Source: Lacipirellula limnantheis
Lineage (GTDB): Bacteria > Planctomycetota > Planctomycetia > Pirellulales > Lacipirellulaceae
Assembly: GCF_007746075.1 (NCBI RefSeq)
Contig: NZ_CP036339.1
Span: forward strand, 248,001 to 312,000
Length of the DNA stretch: 64,000 nucleotides
Reading direction: 5' to 3'
Both the position numbers and the translations under genes were made by a program. Within the stretch, counting starts at the first letter, position 1; every line of letters starts with the position of its first letter. Positions 50,420 to 60,855 of this stretch are shown piece by piece. Below the pieces are notes generated by a model that did not search any database, was not told the origin of the DNA, and worked only from the letters and a program-made list of their open reading frames with translations.

Positions 50420-51274
50420 CTACCACCGCCCGCCGTATTTCGCGATGCACCACAGCGCACTCGCGGCGTCGGCCATGCCGATCTTTTTTCCCTCGTCGAA
50501 TCCGCGCGGGTCGTATCCGATCGGCACTTCCACGATCCGGTAGCCAAGTCGCGAAATCTTGGCGGTGATCTCCGGCTCGAACCCGAAGCGGTTCTGCTCC
50601 AGCTCGATCGCGTCGAGCACCTCGCGCCGAAAAACCTTATAGCAGGTTTCCATATCCGTCAGCCGCTGGCCGGTGGCCAGGTTCGACGCCTGCGTCAGCA
50701 CCCAGTTGCCGAAGCGGTGAGTGCGAGATTTGTCTTGCGCGGCATTCGTCAGGAATCGCGATCCATAAACGACATCGGCTTCACCGCTCTCGATTGGCGC
50801 CAATAGCCGCGGCAGATCGTTCGGGTTGTATTCCAGGTCGGCGTCCTGCACCAGAACCACGTCGCCGCTCGCCTGCTGGAAGCCGGTCCGCAGCGCCGCG
50901 CCTTTACCGCGGTTGTAGCCGTGGAACATGATCCGCACGTCGTCTCCCCGCGCGAGCTCGACGAGAATCTGGCGAGTTCCATCCATGCTGAAATCGTCCA
51001 CCAGGATGATCTCCTGATGGATGCCAACCGCCTGGACGCGGCGGACGATCTCCACCACGGTGTCTCGCTCGTTGAATACCGGAATCACCACGGAAACCGC
51101 CAGCGACGTGCGCCTCGTCGTTTCGATCGCCGGAGCCCGCTCGATCTCCTGCGCAACCTGGAGACTCTGCTCGGCAATCGCGAGATTCGATTCAATTCGC
51201 TCCAAGCAAGCGCGGTCGGAGGTTGCGGGTGCTTCCAGCTCCAAGTGATCGGCGGTCGACTTCGTATCAGTCAT
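50420..51274 (-). CDS. Family 2 glycosyltransferase
   Basis: 284 residues from ATG 51274. Nucleotide-binding VVIPVFNERDTV, the metal/UDP-binding LVDDFSMDGT and DADLEYNP motifs, and ETCYKVFRREV in the acceptor region. Similar to dolichyl-phosphate mannosyl- or glucosyltransferase types, lacking large TM domains. Acceptor unknown. The frame is open to 51487, but the extra part does not resemble the family. Confidence 0.88.
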   Translation of the reverse strand: MTDTKSTADHLELEAPATSDRACLERIESNLAIAEQSLQVAQEIERAPAIETTRRTSLAVSVVIPVFNERDTVVEIVRRVQAVGIHQEIILVDDFSMDGTRQILVELARGDDVRIMFHGYNRGKGAALRTGFQQASGDVVLVQDADLEYNPNDLPRLLAPIESGEADVVYGSRFLTNAAQDKSRTHRFGNWVLTQASNLATGQRLTDMETCYKVFRREVLDAIELEQNRFGFEPEITAKISRLGYRIVEVPIGYDPRGFDEGKKIGMADAASALWCIAKYGGRW

Positions 51275-51832
51275 GGCGAGTGCGGGGCGGGAGGGGGCGT
51301 TGCCGTGATTGCACGCATGACACTGGCGGCGCGAAGCTCTGCAAACAGGGCAAGCTGGATGGCGCCAGCAGCAGCATTGGCAAGAATACCCCGCAAATTC
51401 CCGCCAGGCGGGCGAGTCGTGGGCAACCGGCGCGCGCGGATCGGCGCGTGGCGTTGTCTTGATCGCGCCAGCCCGCGGAATCGTCACAGTTGTGCCGCGC
51501 TGCGGTTCTCGGCGCGGGCGCCTGCAGCTAAGTGCGGCAAGCCCCGACTGCCATTTCTGGGCTAAGTTTCGCGCTTGGCACTGCGGTGACCATTTGGTAA
51601 TTTTTCGACTCGCTCATGGGAGCGAAGTCGTGAGCCATGCTCGCCGCGACGAACAGCAATGTTCAATCTCGCGAAGTGCTAGCTCGCCGCCGTACTGCCG
51701 ATCAGCGCCAATCGCAGGATGCAATTGGCCTGCCTTAATCAATCTCGACCTTGTCGCCGCGCGGGCGATGAGTTCGCCCGAACGCCCGCGGAGCGCCCGA
51801 TGAACGCCCGGCCGACATGGAAGGAGGCCTCG
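51275..51832. other. Intergenic region between divergent GT2 and rimI
   Basis: 558 bp. No family-like ORF; the Cys-rich frame at about 51300-51400 is discussed under rejected items. AAGGAGG at 51820-51826 belongs to rimI. Confidence 0.5.
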
Positions 51833-52354
51833 ATGAGCGCCGATCCTCAGCAACAAGTCCGTGTTCACATTCGGTGGATGATCCGCCGCGACATGGCCGA
51901 GGTGCTCGACATTGAGCGTCACAGCTTCGAGTTCCCCTGGTTTGAAGAAGACTTCATCCGTTGCCTACGACAACGCAATTGCATCGGCATGGTGGCCGAA
52001 TGCGGCGAGCGCGTCGTCGGCTTCATGATCTACGAGCTCCACAAGACGCGGCTCCATATCCTGAACTTCGCCGTCGCCCCCGAATTCCGCCGTCGCGGCG
52101 TCGGCCGGCAGATGATCGAGAAATTGCTCGGCAAGCTCTCCAGCCAGCGCCGGGTCCGCATCACGCTGGAAGTACGCGAGACGAACCTGCCGGCGCAGTT
52201 GTTCTTCAAGACCGCTGGCTTTCGCGCCGTGACCGTCCTGCGTGCGTACTACGAAGACTCGCCCGAGGATGCGTACCTGATGCAGTTCCGCCACGTCGAG
52301 GAAGACGCCGCGGCCCAACTGCCGGTCAACCGCATCGACCGCATGGCGGGTTGA
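51833..52354 (+). CDS. rimI: Ribosomal protein S18-alanine N-acetyltransferase
   Basis: 173 residues from ATG 51833, supported by AAGGAGG six bases upstream. GNAT motif A with acetyl-CoA binding is VAPEFRRRGVGRQM, and LEVRETNLPAQLFFKTAGF is typical of RimI. It acetylates the N-terminus of ribosomal protein S18 in the family archetype. Its last 29 bp overlap the next gene tail-to-tail. Confidence 0.85.
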   Translation: MSADPQQQVRVHIRWMIRRDMAEVLDIERHSFEFPWFEEDFIRCLRQRNCIGMVAECGERVVGFMIYELHKTRLHILNFAVAPEFRRRGVGRQMIEKLLGKLSSQRRVRITLEVRETNLPAQLFFKTAGFRAVTVLRAYYEDSPEDAYLMQFRHVEEDAAAQLPVNRIDRMAG

Positions 52355-53390
52355 GCGCGGATACGCCCCGGCGAAGTCGCATCATCCCGATCGCAGTGAG
52401 CGCCGCCAAGCACGTCCCCAGCGTCCCCGGCTCGGGCAGTGCCGCAAGATCGCTCCCAATTGCCGGCGGTTGAGTGCCGCGATTGCGCTGCCAAATCAGG
52501 AAGTCCGCTCCGTCAACCAGTCCATCGGCATTGGCGTCGCCGTTGCTCGCCGTGGCGCCCGCAGCGACTCCAAAGCCACTCTTCCAAAGGGCGAGATCGG
52601 CGTCATCAACGTCGCCGTCGAGTTGAAAGTCGCCCGGGATGCCGCTCAGCGCCACGTAGAACGAAGAGGTGGCGTTGAGCGTGCCTGTCGCCGCGACCTT
52701 GCCGTTGCCTCCTTCCAAATCACTCGATTGTTCGATGTTGATCGGCAACGTTAATAGCGCATTGATCCGGGTGTAAAGCCCGTTGGTTCCAGAGGTCGTC
52801 AGCGTCAAGCTTCCGAGCGTCCCCTCGGGCGCCGACCCCGCGACCGGCTCTACGGACAGATCGGTCGTCTCGTTCGTGCTGCCGGTCACGACGATCGTTC
52901 CTTGATTTAACGACACCAACAAGTTCGCGGCGTCGAAATTGTAAATCGCGCCGGTGGGGGTTGCTCTGGTGATCGTTCCGGGCGCCTCGAGCGTGGAGAC
53001 GCTTGCCGCCGGGCCGCTCGCCAAAATATTGACTCCCAAGAAGGGCGGAAAGCCAAGCCGCAGCGAGTAGTTGCCGCCAGGGGTGATCGTACCGCCGGTG
53101 ATCGTGAAGGCGCCGGCGCCCGGCAAGCTGCCACTTGCGCCCAGATCGAGCGTTGCGTTCATCGAACCGGCGAGACTGTTGGCGTCGGTATCGCTGAAGC
53201 CATAGGCACTCGCCTTCACGCTGAGCGACGAATTGGCGGGATTCACAATAAAGACGCTCGAGATCGGGTAAGCCCCGGCTCGGGAGATCGCCAGCGACCA
53301 TGTCACCAGCGCGATCACGCTGGCCGTCCTGAAATAACGGCGTTCGGCCGACAATTTGTCGCCCGTCTCCGAATTCAACGTTGTCCTCAT
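52326..53390 (-). CDS. PEP-CTERM protein with dockerin-like repeat
   Basis: 354 residues. N-terminal hydrophobic segment FRTASVIALVTWSLAIS; a beta-rich middle (Gly/Thr/Ser) of unknown fold; then two Ca-binding loops GDFQLDGDVDDADLALWKSG and NGDANADGLVDGADFLIWQR, dockerin-type. The C-terminal LPEPGTLG, hydrophobic helix and RLRRG give the PEP-CTERM sorting signal. Likely secreted and retained by an exosortase; no enzyme activity seen. Confidence 0.82.
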   Translation of the reverse strand: MRTTLNSETGDKLSAERRYFRTASVIALVTWSLAISRAGAYPISSVFIVNPANSSLSVKASAYGFSDTDANSLAGSMNATLDLGASGSLPGAGAFTITGGTITPGGNYSLRLGFPPFLGVNILASGPAASVSTLEAPGTITRATPTGAIYNFDAANLLVSLNQGTIVVTGSTNETTDLSVEPVAGSAPEGTLGSLTLTTSGTNGLYTRINALLTLPINIEQSSDLEGGNGKVAATGTLNATSSFYVALSGIPGDFQLDGDVDDADLALWKSGFGVAAGATASNGDANADGLVDGADFLIWQRNRGTQPPAIGSDLAALPEPGTLGTCLAALTAIGMMRLRRGVSALNPPCGRCG

Positions 53391-53875
53391 CGTTCCGCCC
53401 TCGTTGTTTACGCCTCAACCGGCACAATGCGCCCCGCAGAGATCGACCGCGTAGGTCCGCAAATGGCGGGCCACGCGATCGCCAAGATTTGCCAGCATCC
53501 GCCCATACTCCTGCTGGCAGCAGGCGGCACGGCGACGCTCTGCTCCGACAGGAATAGACCGATTGTGCGGCGGAAAGCACGATAATCCGGCCTGATCTTA
53601 CAAGTTCGAACGGCGTGGCGCTCTGTTCTTTTGCCCCGGGCGAGGTTACCATAGCCCCATTGGGGTCGTATCGAGTCAAACCCCCCGTGTTGTGTGTTAG
53701 ATTCTTCCTCTCAGCTCGCCTCCCTGGCGACTGCCGCGGACGCTTCTCTTCAATCGCGGACGACTTGTGTGCTCCTGTACTGTGGGATTGTCGCGCGTAA
53801 CCGCCGGGGTTTGGCGGCGACGAGGGCGCGGCCCGTTTGTTTGTTTTTGGTTTCGTTTAGGGAGTTTCTGCGACT
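53391..53875. other. Long leader region of the cold-shock gene
   Basis: 485 bp separate the divergent PEP-CTERM gene from csp. Cold-shock mRNAs often carry long structured leaders, so part of this may be 5' UTR, but no specific motif was identified. Confidence 0.4.
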
Positions 53876-54073
53876 ATGGCAGAAGGCACGATCAAGAAGT
53901 TGATTGCGGACAAGGGCTTTGGCTTTATCCAAGGCGAGAAGGGCGAGCTCTTCTTTCACCACTCCGCAGTTGAAGGCGGCCAGTTCGACACCCTCCAAGA
54001 GGGCCAGTCGGTCAGCTACACCGAAGGCCGCGGCCCCAAGGGTCCCCGCGCCGACGCGGTCACCCCGCACTGA
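53876..54073 (+). CDS. csp: Cold-shock domain protein
   Basis: 65 residues. RNP1-like KGFGFIQ and RNP2-like LFFHHSAV within the single cold-shock domain; binds single-stranded nucleic acid. Followed by a strong terminator. Confidence 0.95.
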   Translation: MAEGTIKKLIADKGFGFIQGEKGELFFHHSAVEGGQFDTLQEGQSVSYTEGRGPKGPRADAVTPH

Positions 54074-54098
54074 GAGTGAATTAACTTAAATTTGACGA

Positions 54099-54138
54099 AC
54101 GCCCCGGTCGACCTCGGTCGCCCGGGGCGTTTTTTTTG
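54099..54138 (+). terminator. Rho-independent terminator after csp
   Basis: Stem ACGCCCCGG/CCGGGGCGT around a 13-nt loop, followed by eight T residues. Confidence 0.9.
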
Positions 54139-54174
54139 ACACGCTATAATCACCGACGCGAATGAAGAGACTGC

Positions 54175-54302
54175 AACCGCCGATGAACGCAGATAAACGC
54201 AAATGAATTCAATTGCATTTTATCTGCGTCCATCAGCGTTCATTGGCGGTTCCTTTTCTCCTCCCCTTTGTGCCTTCTTCGTGCCTTCGCGTCTTGGTGG
54301 TT
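54175..54302. repeat. Combined inverted repeats
   Basis: Inner pair: AACCGCCGATGAACGCAGAT at 54175 and its inverse ending at about 54252. After it a single arm of the 9-nt-unit type (54267-54302, inverse reading AACCACCAAGACGCGAAGG). Similar to 62362-62518. Confidence 0.6.
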
Positions 54303-54345
54303 AGTCTTCAAGAAGCTCCGCTAATCGTTCGCGGTTTAAGTAAAG

Positions 54346-56409
54346 ATGCCAAATCATTTAGCCAACGAATCGTCGCCGTACTTGCTCCAGCACAAAGACA
54401 ACCCCGTCGACTGGTATCCCTGGGGACCCGAGGCGCTCGCGCGCGCCCGCGACGAGCAGCGGCCGATCTTCTTATCCATCGGCTACTCCGCGTGTCACTG
54501 GTGTCACGTGATGGAGCATGAGAGTTTCGAGAACAAGCAGATCGCGATGATGATCAACGATCGGTTCGTCGCGATTAAGGTCGATCGCGAAGAACGGCCC
54601 GATCTCGATCAAATCTATATGAACGCCACGCAGATGATGACCGGCCGCGGCGGCTGGCCGATGTCGGTCTTCCTGACGCCCGACCTGAAACCCTTTTACT
54701 GCGGCACCTATTTCCCGCCCTCGGCGCGCGGCGAGATGCCGGGCTTCGATGACGTGCTGCGCGCCGTCTACGATGCGTGGCTCATGCGCCGCGAGCAGGT
54801 CGAGCAGATGGCCGGCCAACTGACCGATGAACTCAGCCGCGCCGGGCAGGCGACGGCGCCCGGCAAACTTTCGCGCGAGTTCATCGAAACCGCCGTCGGC
54901 CAGCTGGCCCGCTCGTTCGACGCCCGCTGGGGAGGCTTTGGCAGCGCGCCGAAGTTCCCCCATCCGATGGACCTGCAACTGCTCCTCCGTTACTGGCACC
55001 GCACGGGCCACGCCCAGTCGCTCGAAATGGTCCGCACGACGCTCGATCGTATGGCCGCCGGCGGCATCTACGATCAACTCGGCGGCGGTTTTGCGCGTTA
55101 CTCGGTCGACGCCCGTTGGCTTGTGCCTCACTTCGAGAAAATGCTTTACGACAACGCGCTGCTCGCCGGCGTCTATGTCGAGGCGTATCAAGCTACCGGC
55201 AACGCCGACTACGCTCGCGTCGCGCACGAAACGATTGGCTACGTCCTCCGCGACATGACCGGCCCCGAGGGCGGTTTCTTTAGCGCCGAAGACGCCGACA
55301 GCGAAGGGCATGAAGGGAAGTTTTACGTTTGGACGGCCGACGAGATCGACGAGGTGCTCGGCGACGCCGCCGGCTCAACGTTCGGCCGCATCTACGATGT
55401 CACCGACGCCGGCAATTTTGAGGAAGCGAATATCCTCAACCTGCCGAAAACGATTGCTCAGGCGGCGGCCATCATGGGGCGTGACGAAGCGGAGCTCGCC
55501 GCGGAACTGGCGGCGTCGCGGGCCAAGCTCTTCGCCGCGCGCGAAGGGCGCGTCCATCCCGGCAAGGACGATAAAGTGATCGTCGCCTGGAACGGCCTCA
55601 TGATCGACGCCCTCGCCCGCGCGGCGGCGGCGCTCGACGAACCTCGCTACGCCGCCGCCGCTGCCAAGGCAGCCGACTTCATTCTGACCAAACTTGTTCG
55701 TTCGGATGGCCGGCTCCTCCACACCTACCGCAACGGCGTCGCGAAGCTCGACGCCTATCTCGACGATTACGCTTGCCTTGCCAACGGCCTGATGTCGCTC
55801 TACGAAGCGACGTTCGACGTCGCGCGACTGGAGCAAGCGGCCCGGCTGCTCGACGCGGTGATCGATCACTTCGCCGACGCGCAGGCCGGCGGCTTCTTCT
55901 ACACGGCCGACGACCACGAACAATTGATCGCCCGCAACAAAGACGCGACCGACGCCAGCGTCCCCAGCGCCAGCGGCATGGCGGCGTTCGCGCTAGCCCG
56001 CCTCGGCAAGTTCACCGGCGAGCAGAAGTACATCGCCGCCGCCGACGGCACCCTCACTGCCGCCGCCGGCCTGATGCAACAGGCCCCCGCCGCGATGGGG
56101 CAGATGCTGCTGGCGCTCGACTTCCAACTGGGGCCGACGTTCGAGCTGGTCCTCGCGGGAGACACGGAATTCGAACTCGTCGCGAAGCCGCTGAAAGAAC
56201 TCCGCCGCCAGTTCATCCCCAACAAGGTCCTCGTCGGCGCGAACGCCAAATCCGCCTACCAATCACCTCTGCTAAAGGACGTCACCGCCGGCAAAACCTC
56301 CGCCGCCGGCGAACCAACGCTTTACGTCTGCGAGGGATTTACCTGTCAGGAGCCAGCCAAGGGAGCGGCCGCGGTTGCGGAGGAGATCAATCGCTTGACG
56401 GCGCGATAA
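54346..56409 (+). CDS. DUF255/YyaL-like thioredoxin-domain protein
   Basis: 687 residues. The N-terminal thioredoxin-like domain carries C50-HW-C53 ([10 protein letters not shown]), with NPVDWYPWG and REERPDLDQ as conserved blocks. The rest resembles six-hairpin glycosidase-like helices (e.g. [16 protein letters not shown]). This family (spermatogenesis-associated protein 20-like) has no firmly known function. Start [17 protein letters not shown] is typical. Confidence 0.92.
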   Translation: MPNHLANESSPYLLQHKDNPVDWYPWGPEALARARDEQRPIFLSIGYSACHWCHVMEHESFENKQIAMMINDRFVAIKVDREERPDLDQIYMNATQMMTGRGGWPMSVFLTPDLKPFYCGTYFPPSARGEMPGFDDVLRAVYDAWLMRREQVEQMAGQLTDELSRAGQATAPGKLSREFIETAVGQLARSFDARWGGFGSAPKFPHPMDLQLLLRYWHRTGHAQSLEMVRTTLDRMAAGGIYDQLGGGFARYSVDARWLVPHFEKMLYDNALLAGVYVEAYQATGNADYARVAHETIGYVLRDMTGPEGGFFSAEDADSEGHEGKFYVWTADEIDEVLGDAAGSTFGRIYDVTDAGNFEEANILNLPKTIAQAAAIMGRDEAELAAELAASRAKLFAAREGRVHPGKDDKVIVAWNGLMIDALARAAAALDEPRYAAAAAKAADFILTKLVRSDGRLLHTYRNGVAKLDAYLDDYACLANGLMSLYEATFDVARLEQAARLLDAVIDHFADAQAGGFFYTADDHEQLIARNKDATDASVPSASGMAAFALARLGKFTGEQKYIAAADGTLTAAAGLMQQAPAAMGQMLLALDFQLGPTFELVLAGDTEFELVAKPLKELRRQFIPNKVLVGANAKSAYQSPLLKDVTAGKTSAAGEPTLYVCEGFTCQEPAKGAAAVAEEINRLTAR

Positions 56410-56719
56410 GGGCCAGCTTAAAAGTAACTCCCCCATCTCAATCCGTTGTGAGCAGAGAGGATTTTAGTTGGCTGAAAGCCATCTCTCACCGTAGCCTGGG
56501 GCAAGCGCAGCGCCGCCCCAGGTCCGCGAGGCCAGTTCTTTCGATTGGCTGAAAGCCAATTTCACTCTCGCCTTCTCCACCCAAGTAGGTGAGGTTGGCC
56601 TTCAGCCAACGGGCGTCGAGCGGCTATCACACCTGGGGCGGCGCTGCGCTTGCCCCAGGCTACGGTGAGCAAGGCCTTCGGCCATGAAGTGATTCCTGAG
56701 CCGGTACAACGGTTGAAGT
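56410..56719. repeat. 39-bp exact inverted repeat in intergenic DNA
   Basis: Arms 56485-56523 (CTCACCGTAGCCTGGGGCAA...) and 56631-56669 are identical inverse copies around 107 bp. Between and beside them lie short TTGGCTGAAAGCCAA-type palindromes. There is no gene in this 310-bp stretch. Confidence 0.85.
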
Positions 56720-58054
56720 TCAATTGCCTGGTTCGGATTTTGCTGTCGCCGGCTTGCTCGGGCCAACGCCAAAATCCTTGGGCGTCGTGAATTCGCCGCC
56801 ATCATCGAAGCCGTTCATCCCGACGGAGTAGACAAGCCACCCCGCTGCGGTTGGTTTGACGATCAGCGGTTGGCCGCTGAATGGGTCGATCGTGTCGGCC
56901 GCCGGTAGATTGAGGTCCGATGTTCCAACGGGCTCTCGCCCATGCTCGATAGCGTACTGCTGTAGCGCGCTGAGGACTCTCAGCGACCGCAACGTCGCGC
57001 TCGTGCGATGGACCAGATCAAAATGGGCCTTGAACGACGGCGCCAGCAAGCTCGCCATGGCGCCCGTGCGTCCGGTCGATTGAAAGACGTTCTGACTGCC
57101 AGGTTTGAATACTTCATGCCACGGGTGGTCGGCGAGTTCCAGCATCGGATCGATCAAGTCGATCGATTCGACAAAACTCGTCTTCATCGGCAGTCCGATC
57201 GTGTTCGCGGCGATGACGTTCATGTCGTCGAGGTGCTGCATGGTCGCGCTGATTACATAGGCGCGTTCGGTTACGATAGCCTGACGCAGCGAATCCTCCG
57301 CGCGGAAACGGGCCAGCTCTCGATCGAGCTCGGCGCGAAGCCCCGATGAAACCACCAGGTCGCTATCCGCGACCAGTGCGTCGCGGATGGCCGACGCCGC
57401 ACTCGCGCGAACGGCCATCGCAACCATTGAATTGTTCAGGGCAGGCTCTGCGTCGTAAAGCGCGGCGAGTCGTAGGAGGTCGATGCCTTTCTGCACTGCC
57501 TCATCCGGTCGGCCGTCAGCTGCCGCCAACTCCATCTGCCACCGAACGAACCTCGCGACGGTGCGAAGATTTGAAGATTGGTCGAGCATCGCCTGCAAAA
57601 GCTGCGGCTGCGGCAAGCTGAAGTCGAGCCGCGACGCGTAACTGTCGCACGCCGCCGCCCGCTCGATCGCGTCGTCGAGTTCCGGATACCGCTCCACGAT
57701 GGCCCGGATCGCAGCGAGTTGCTCGGCCGAAGCTCCTTTGCCCCGCCGCTGCTGGCTTTCGTAGGCCCTTCCCTCCGGCGTGTTGTAAAAGCGGCCGTGC
57801 TCTTTCGCAAAAGCATCGAACCGTAACGCCGCTGTAGCCAGTTGCGCCGCGGCGTCTTCGTCGGCGGGGATCGCTTTCGGGGCCAGGTCGGCAATCGTCG
57901 CCGGATAGCCCGCAGCGCGGATCCCTTCGATCCGGCTGCTCAGCGACGAACGCGAATAGATCGCCCAACAACCGAGGGTGCCCAGCAAGACGCCTAGTAG
58001 GCTTCCCGCAACGAGGAGCCAGCGGTAGAGCGGTCGCTGTGGCAAGATTCCCAT
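56720..58054 (-). CDS. Hypothetical membrane-anchored protein
   Basis: 444 residues from ATG 58054 (ATG 58096 is also open). N-terminal TM helix WLLVAGSLLGVLLGTLGCW. Helical body; C-terminus SLRVLSALQQYAIEHGREP ... DTIDPFSGQPLIVKP resembles the hypothetical protein at 33656-35161. Unknown function. Confidence 0.65.
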   Translation of the reverse strand: MGILPQRPLYRWLLVAGSLLGVLLGTLGCWAIYSRSSLSSRIEGIRAAGYPATIADLAPKAIPADEDAAAQLATAALRFDAFAKEHGRFYNTPEGRAYESQQRRGKGASAEQLAAIRAIVERYPELDDAIERAAACDSYASRLDFSLPQPQLLQAMLDQSSNLRTVARFVRWQMELAAADGRPDEAVQKGIDLLRLAALYDAEPALNNSMVAMAVRASAASAIRDALVADSDLVVSSGLRAELDRELARFRAEDSLRQAIVTERAYVISATMQHLDDMNVIAANTIGLPMKTSFVESIDLIDPMLELADHPWHEVFKPGSQNVFQSTGRTGAMASLLAPSFKAHFDLVHRTSATLRSLRVLSALQQYAIEHGREPVGTSDLNLPAADTIDPFSGQPLIVKPTAAGWLVYSVGMNGFDDGGEFTTPKDFGVGPSKPATAKSEPGN

Positions 58055-58272
58055 CACGCTACCCCGAAGTTTTTCTGTATTAACGGCGGACGCCATTCGC
58101 CGGCGCCGAGCGCTTCTTGTCTTGTCTCAGCGGGCTACCCCTGCCCCCTGCCCCTCGCCTGCCAGTCTAAGTAAAATCTGACCGCAACGCCCGTGAGCGG
58201 CTAGTTCCTCTAAACCGCCTCGCCGAACACGCATTCCTCCGGCCTACAGTCTCCAGCCTAGAGCCTCACCCC

Positions 58273-59505
58273 ATGTCCGACCCCTACTTCCAAAACCTCT
58301 TCGCCGATCGCATCGGCGGCGCCCAGTTCGGCAAGTCGACCGCCATCTATAAGTTCGAGAAGATCAAGCGGGCCAAGCGTCAGGCGCTCGCCGATCATCC
58401 CGAGCGACAGCTGCTCGACTTCGGCATCGGCGAAAATGACGGCATGGCCGACGAGCAAATCCGCCAGCGGATGGCCGAGGAGATCAACGTCCCGGCCAAC
58501 CGCGGCTATGCCGACAACGGCACGCCGGTCTTCAAGGAAGCGGTCGCGCGGTTCATGCATCGCGAGTACGGCGTCGAACTCGATCCGACGACGCAGGTGA
58601 ATCACTGCATCGGCTCGAAGTCGGGCCTAGCGATCTTCCCCGCTTGCTTCATCAACCCCGGCGACATCACGCTGATGACCGTCCCCGGTTACCCCGTGGC
58701 CGGGACGCACACGTCGTACTACGGCGGCACCGTCTACAAACTGCCGCTGCTCGAAGAGAACGATTTCCTCCCCGACTTGGAAAGCATTCCCGCCGACGTT
58801 CGGATGAAGGCAAAGCTGCTGATCCTTTGCTTCCCGAATAGTCCCACCGGCAAAACGGCGCCGCCGGAGTATTACGAGCGGGCGATCGCCTTTGCCAAGA
58901 AGCACAGCATCGTCATCCTCCAGGACGCCGCCCACGCGCAGCTGTCGTACGACCGGGCGCCTAACAGCTTCCTGTCGATCCCAGGCGCCATGGACGTCGG
59001 CGTCGAGATGCACTCGATGTCCAAGGGCTTCGACATGATCGGCTGGCGCCTCGGTTGGCTCTGCGGCAATCCTTTGCTGGTAAAGGCCTTCGCCGAGACG
59101 AAGGACAACTTCGACAGCGGACAGTTTCTCGCCGTCCAGCGCGCGGCGATCGCGGGTCTCGACGATCCCGAAATCCCGAAGCGCATCCGCGCAAAGTACC
59201 AGCGTCGCCTGGAAAAGCTCGTCGCCACGCTCCAGCGCTGCGGCTTCAAGTGCGAAATGCCGGGCGGCACCTACTTCCTCTACACGCCGTCGCCCAAGGG
59301 CTTGGCCGCCGGGCCCCAGTTCGAAAACGCCGAAGCCTGCAGCCAGTATCTCATTACGCAGCAGTCGATCTGCACCGTGCCGTGGGACGACGCCGGTTCG
59401 TTCCTCCGCTTCAGCGTGACGTACGAAGCAGTCGACGAAGCGGCCGAAGACGCGCTGATGGCCGAGACCGAATCGCGGCTCAAAGGCATCAAGCCGGTGT
59501 TTTGA
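58273..59505 (+). CDS. dapL: LL-diaminopimelate aminotransferase
   Basis: 410 residues, the family length. It converts tetrahydrodipicolinate to LL-diaminopimelate in a single PLP-dependent step. Family blocks: FADRIGGAQFGKSTAIYKFEKIKR, LLDFGIGENDGMAD, and the PLP lysine in SMSKGFDMIGWRLGW. It feeds lysine and peptidoglycan precursors. Confidence 0.93.
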   Translation: MSDPYFQNLFADRIGGAQFGKSTAIYKFEKIKRAKRQALADHPERQLLDFGIGENDGMADEQIRQRMAEEINVPANRGYADNGTPVFKEAVARFMHREYGVELDPTTQVNHCIGSKSGLAIFPACFINPGDITLMTVPGYPVAGTHTSYYGGTVYKLPLLEENDFLPDLESIPADVRMKAKLLILCFPNSPTGKTAPPEYYERAIAFAKKHSIVILQDAAHAQLSYDRAPNSFLSIPGAMDVGVEMHSMSKGFDMIGWRLGWLCGNPLLVKAFAETKDNFDSGQFLAVQRAAIAGLDDPEIPKRIRAKYQRRLEKLVATLQRCGFKCEMPGGTYFLYTPSPKGLAAGPQFENAEACSQYLITQQSICTVPWDDAGSFLRFSVTYEAVDEAAEDALMAETESRLKGIKPVF

Positions 59506-59519
59506 TTTATCGTTGGAGG

Positions 59520-60017
59520 CTATTGCGAAGATGATGAACGAATTTTGGCGATATTGTCCTCATCATCTTTAGCAAGTCGATCTTGGCCGAGTGAGCGGTA
59601 GGTTCGAGCCCGGGCTTCGTAGGGCTCGGCAAACTGCGGCCCGTAAATAATAGCTGCCGTGTAATACTCAATGGCCAGCGATGGGTCGCCAGCGTTGAAT
59701 GATCGATCTCCCAGTTGGGTGTAGACGTCCGGCAAGATGGCAAAGAGTTGAGTGAGTTGCGCAGCCATCGGCGAGCCTCGCATCACGAGCGCCTGCAGAT
59801 CTGAGACGGCATCTTCGTGATGACCCAGGGATTGCAACCCGATAGCTCGATTGAACCAAGCTTCGTCAAAAGACGGATCGAGTTCAATAGCGAGACAGAA
59901 ACAGCCGACTGCCGCCTTCTTTTCTTCCGGATCGTCAGAACGTAAGTGCTGGACTCCGGCGTTGTAGTATCGTGCCGCTTCCACCGATTGCGTAGGCGAG
60001 TTTTTCGGCGTTTGCAA
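59520..60017 (-). CDS. TPR repeat protein
   Basis: 165 residues with tetratricopeptide units (e.g. AVGCFCLAIELDPSFDEAWFNRAIGLQSLGH, SLAIEYYTAAIIYGPQFAEPYEARARTYRSLGQ). Soluble, probably a protein-interaction module. Convergent with dapL. Confidence 0.75.
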   Translation of the reverse strand: MQTPKNSPTQSVEAARYYNAGVQHLRSDDPEEKKAAVGCFCLAIELDPSFDEAWFNRAIGLQSLGHHEDAVSDLQALVMRGSPMAAQLTQLFAILPDVYTQLGDRSFNAGDPSLAIEYYTAAIIYGPQFAEPYEARARTYRSLGQDRLAKDDEDNIAKIRSSSSQ

Positions 60018-60066
60018 TTTCCAACTCCGTATTTACAAAAGAGGGGCAGGACTAATAGAACGGACG

Positions 60067-60855
60067 CTACTCAATTCGTCGCAACACCGCCATCATTCCA
60101 CGATGGTCGGACGCCACTCCCTCGTCCAGCACACGGTACTCGACCACCTCCCATTCTGCCGCCGGGCGGAACAAGATGTAATCGATTTGCTTCTCAGGCT
60201 TCGCCGCCGGAAACGTCGCCACAGGCTCGGAATTACTCCGACCCCAGCTTTTCGCAAACGTCTCCATCACCTCGCTCTCGGGCGTAGCGTTCAAGTCACC
60301 GACCAGAATCACCGGTTGACCGTCGCTGTCGGCCATAAGGCTTTCGATCGTCTCGATCGACGCCAGTCGCTCGTGATCGTCGGGCCGATAGTCGAGATGC
60401 GTGCAGAGGAACAGCAGCGACTCGCCCTTGTCGCCGACCTCCACTTCCAACACGCCGCGCTGTTCCCCTTCGTAGTCCGACGGCAGCTTGTGATTCTCAT
60501 GCCGTACGATCGGCAGCCGGCTGAGGACCGCGTTGCCGTACTTGCCGCCGTCGTGGTCGATGTTCTTTTCAAAGACGTAATTCATGCCGGTGAGCTTGGC
60601 GAGCACCGCCGGCTCGTCGAGTCCTTGTGAGCGGCGGACGCCTTGGTCGACTTCGTTGAGCCCCACCAGATCAGGCTTCTCGGCGTTGATTACCGCGGCG
60701 ATCCGCTCGAGGTCGAGCTTGCCGTCGGTTCCTTCGCCGTGGTGGATGTTGTAGGTGACAATGCGGATCTCTTGCGGGAGTTCCGCCTGAGCTACGTCGG
60801 TGAACCAGCTGCTCAGAGCAGTAATTGCCAGCAGGCTGTTGATTATCGACTTCAA
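60067..60855 (-). CDS. Secreted endonuclease/exonuclease/phosphatase-family protein
   Basis: 262 residues, signal peptide MKSIINSLLAITALSSWF. EEP motifs: VTYNIHHGEGTDG, VGLNEVDQG, VGDLNATPES, and the terminal SDHRGM. Mg-dependent phosphodiesterase fold; the substrate is unknown. Overlaps the start-side neighbour by 4 bp (ATGA). Confidence 0.87.
   Translation of the reverse strand: MKSIINSLLAITALSSWFTDVAQAELPQEIRIVTYNIHHGEGTDGKLDLERIAAVINAEKPDLVGLNEVDQGVRRSQGLDEPAVLAKLTGMNYVFEKNIDHDGGKYGNAVLSRLPIVRHENHKLPSDYEGEQRGVLEVEVGDKGESLLFLCTHLDYRPDDHERLASIETIESLMADSDGQPVILVGDLNATPESEVMETFAKSWGRSNSEPVATFPAAKPEKQIDYILFRPAAEWEVVEYRVLDEGVASDHRGMMAVLRRIE

Noticed and set aside
51290..51487. Cys-rich extension (CQCCCWRHPACPVC) in frame with the GT2 gene
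   Set aside because: Arises from a GCAGCAGCA run read on the minus strand; no spacing typical of a zinc ribbon and no family match to GT2 N-termini.
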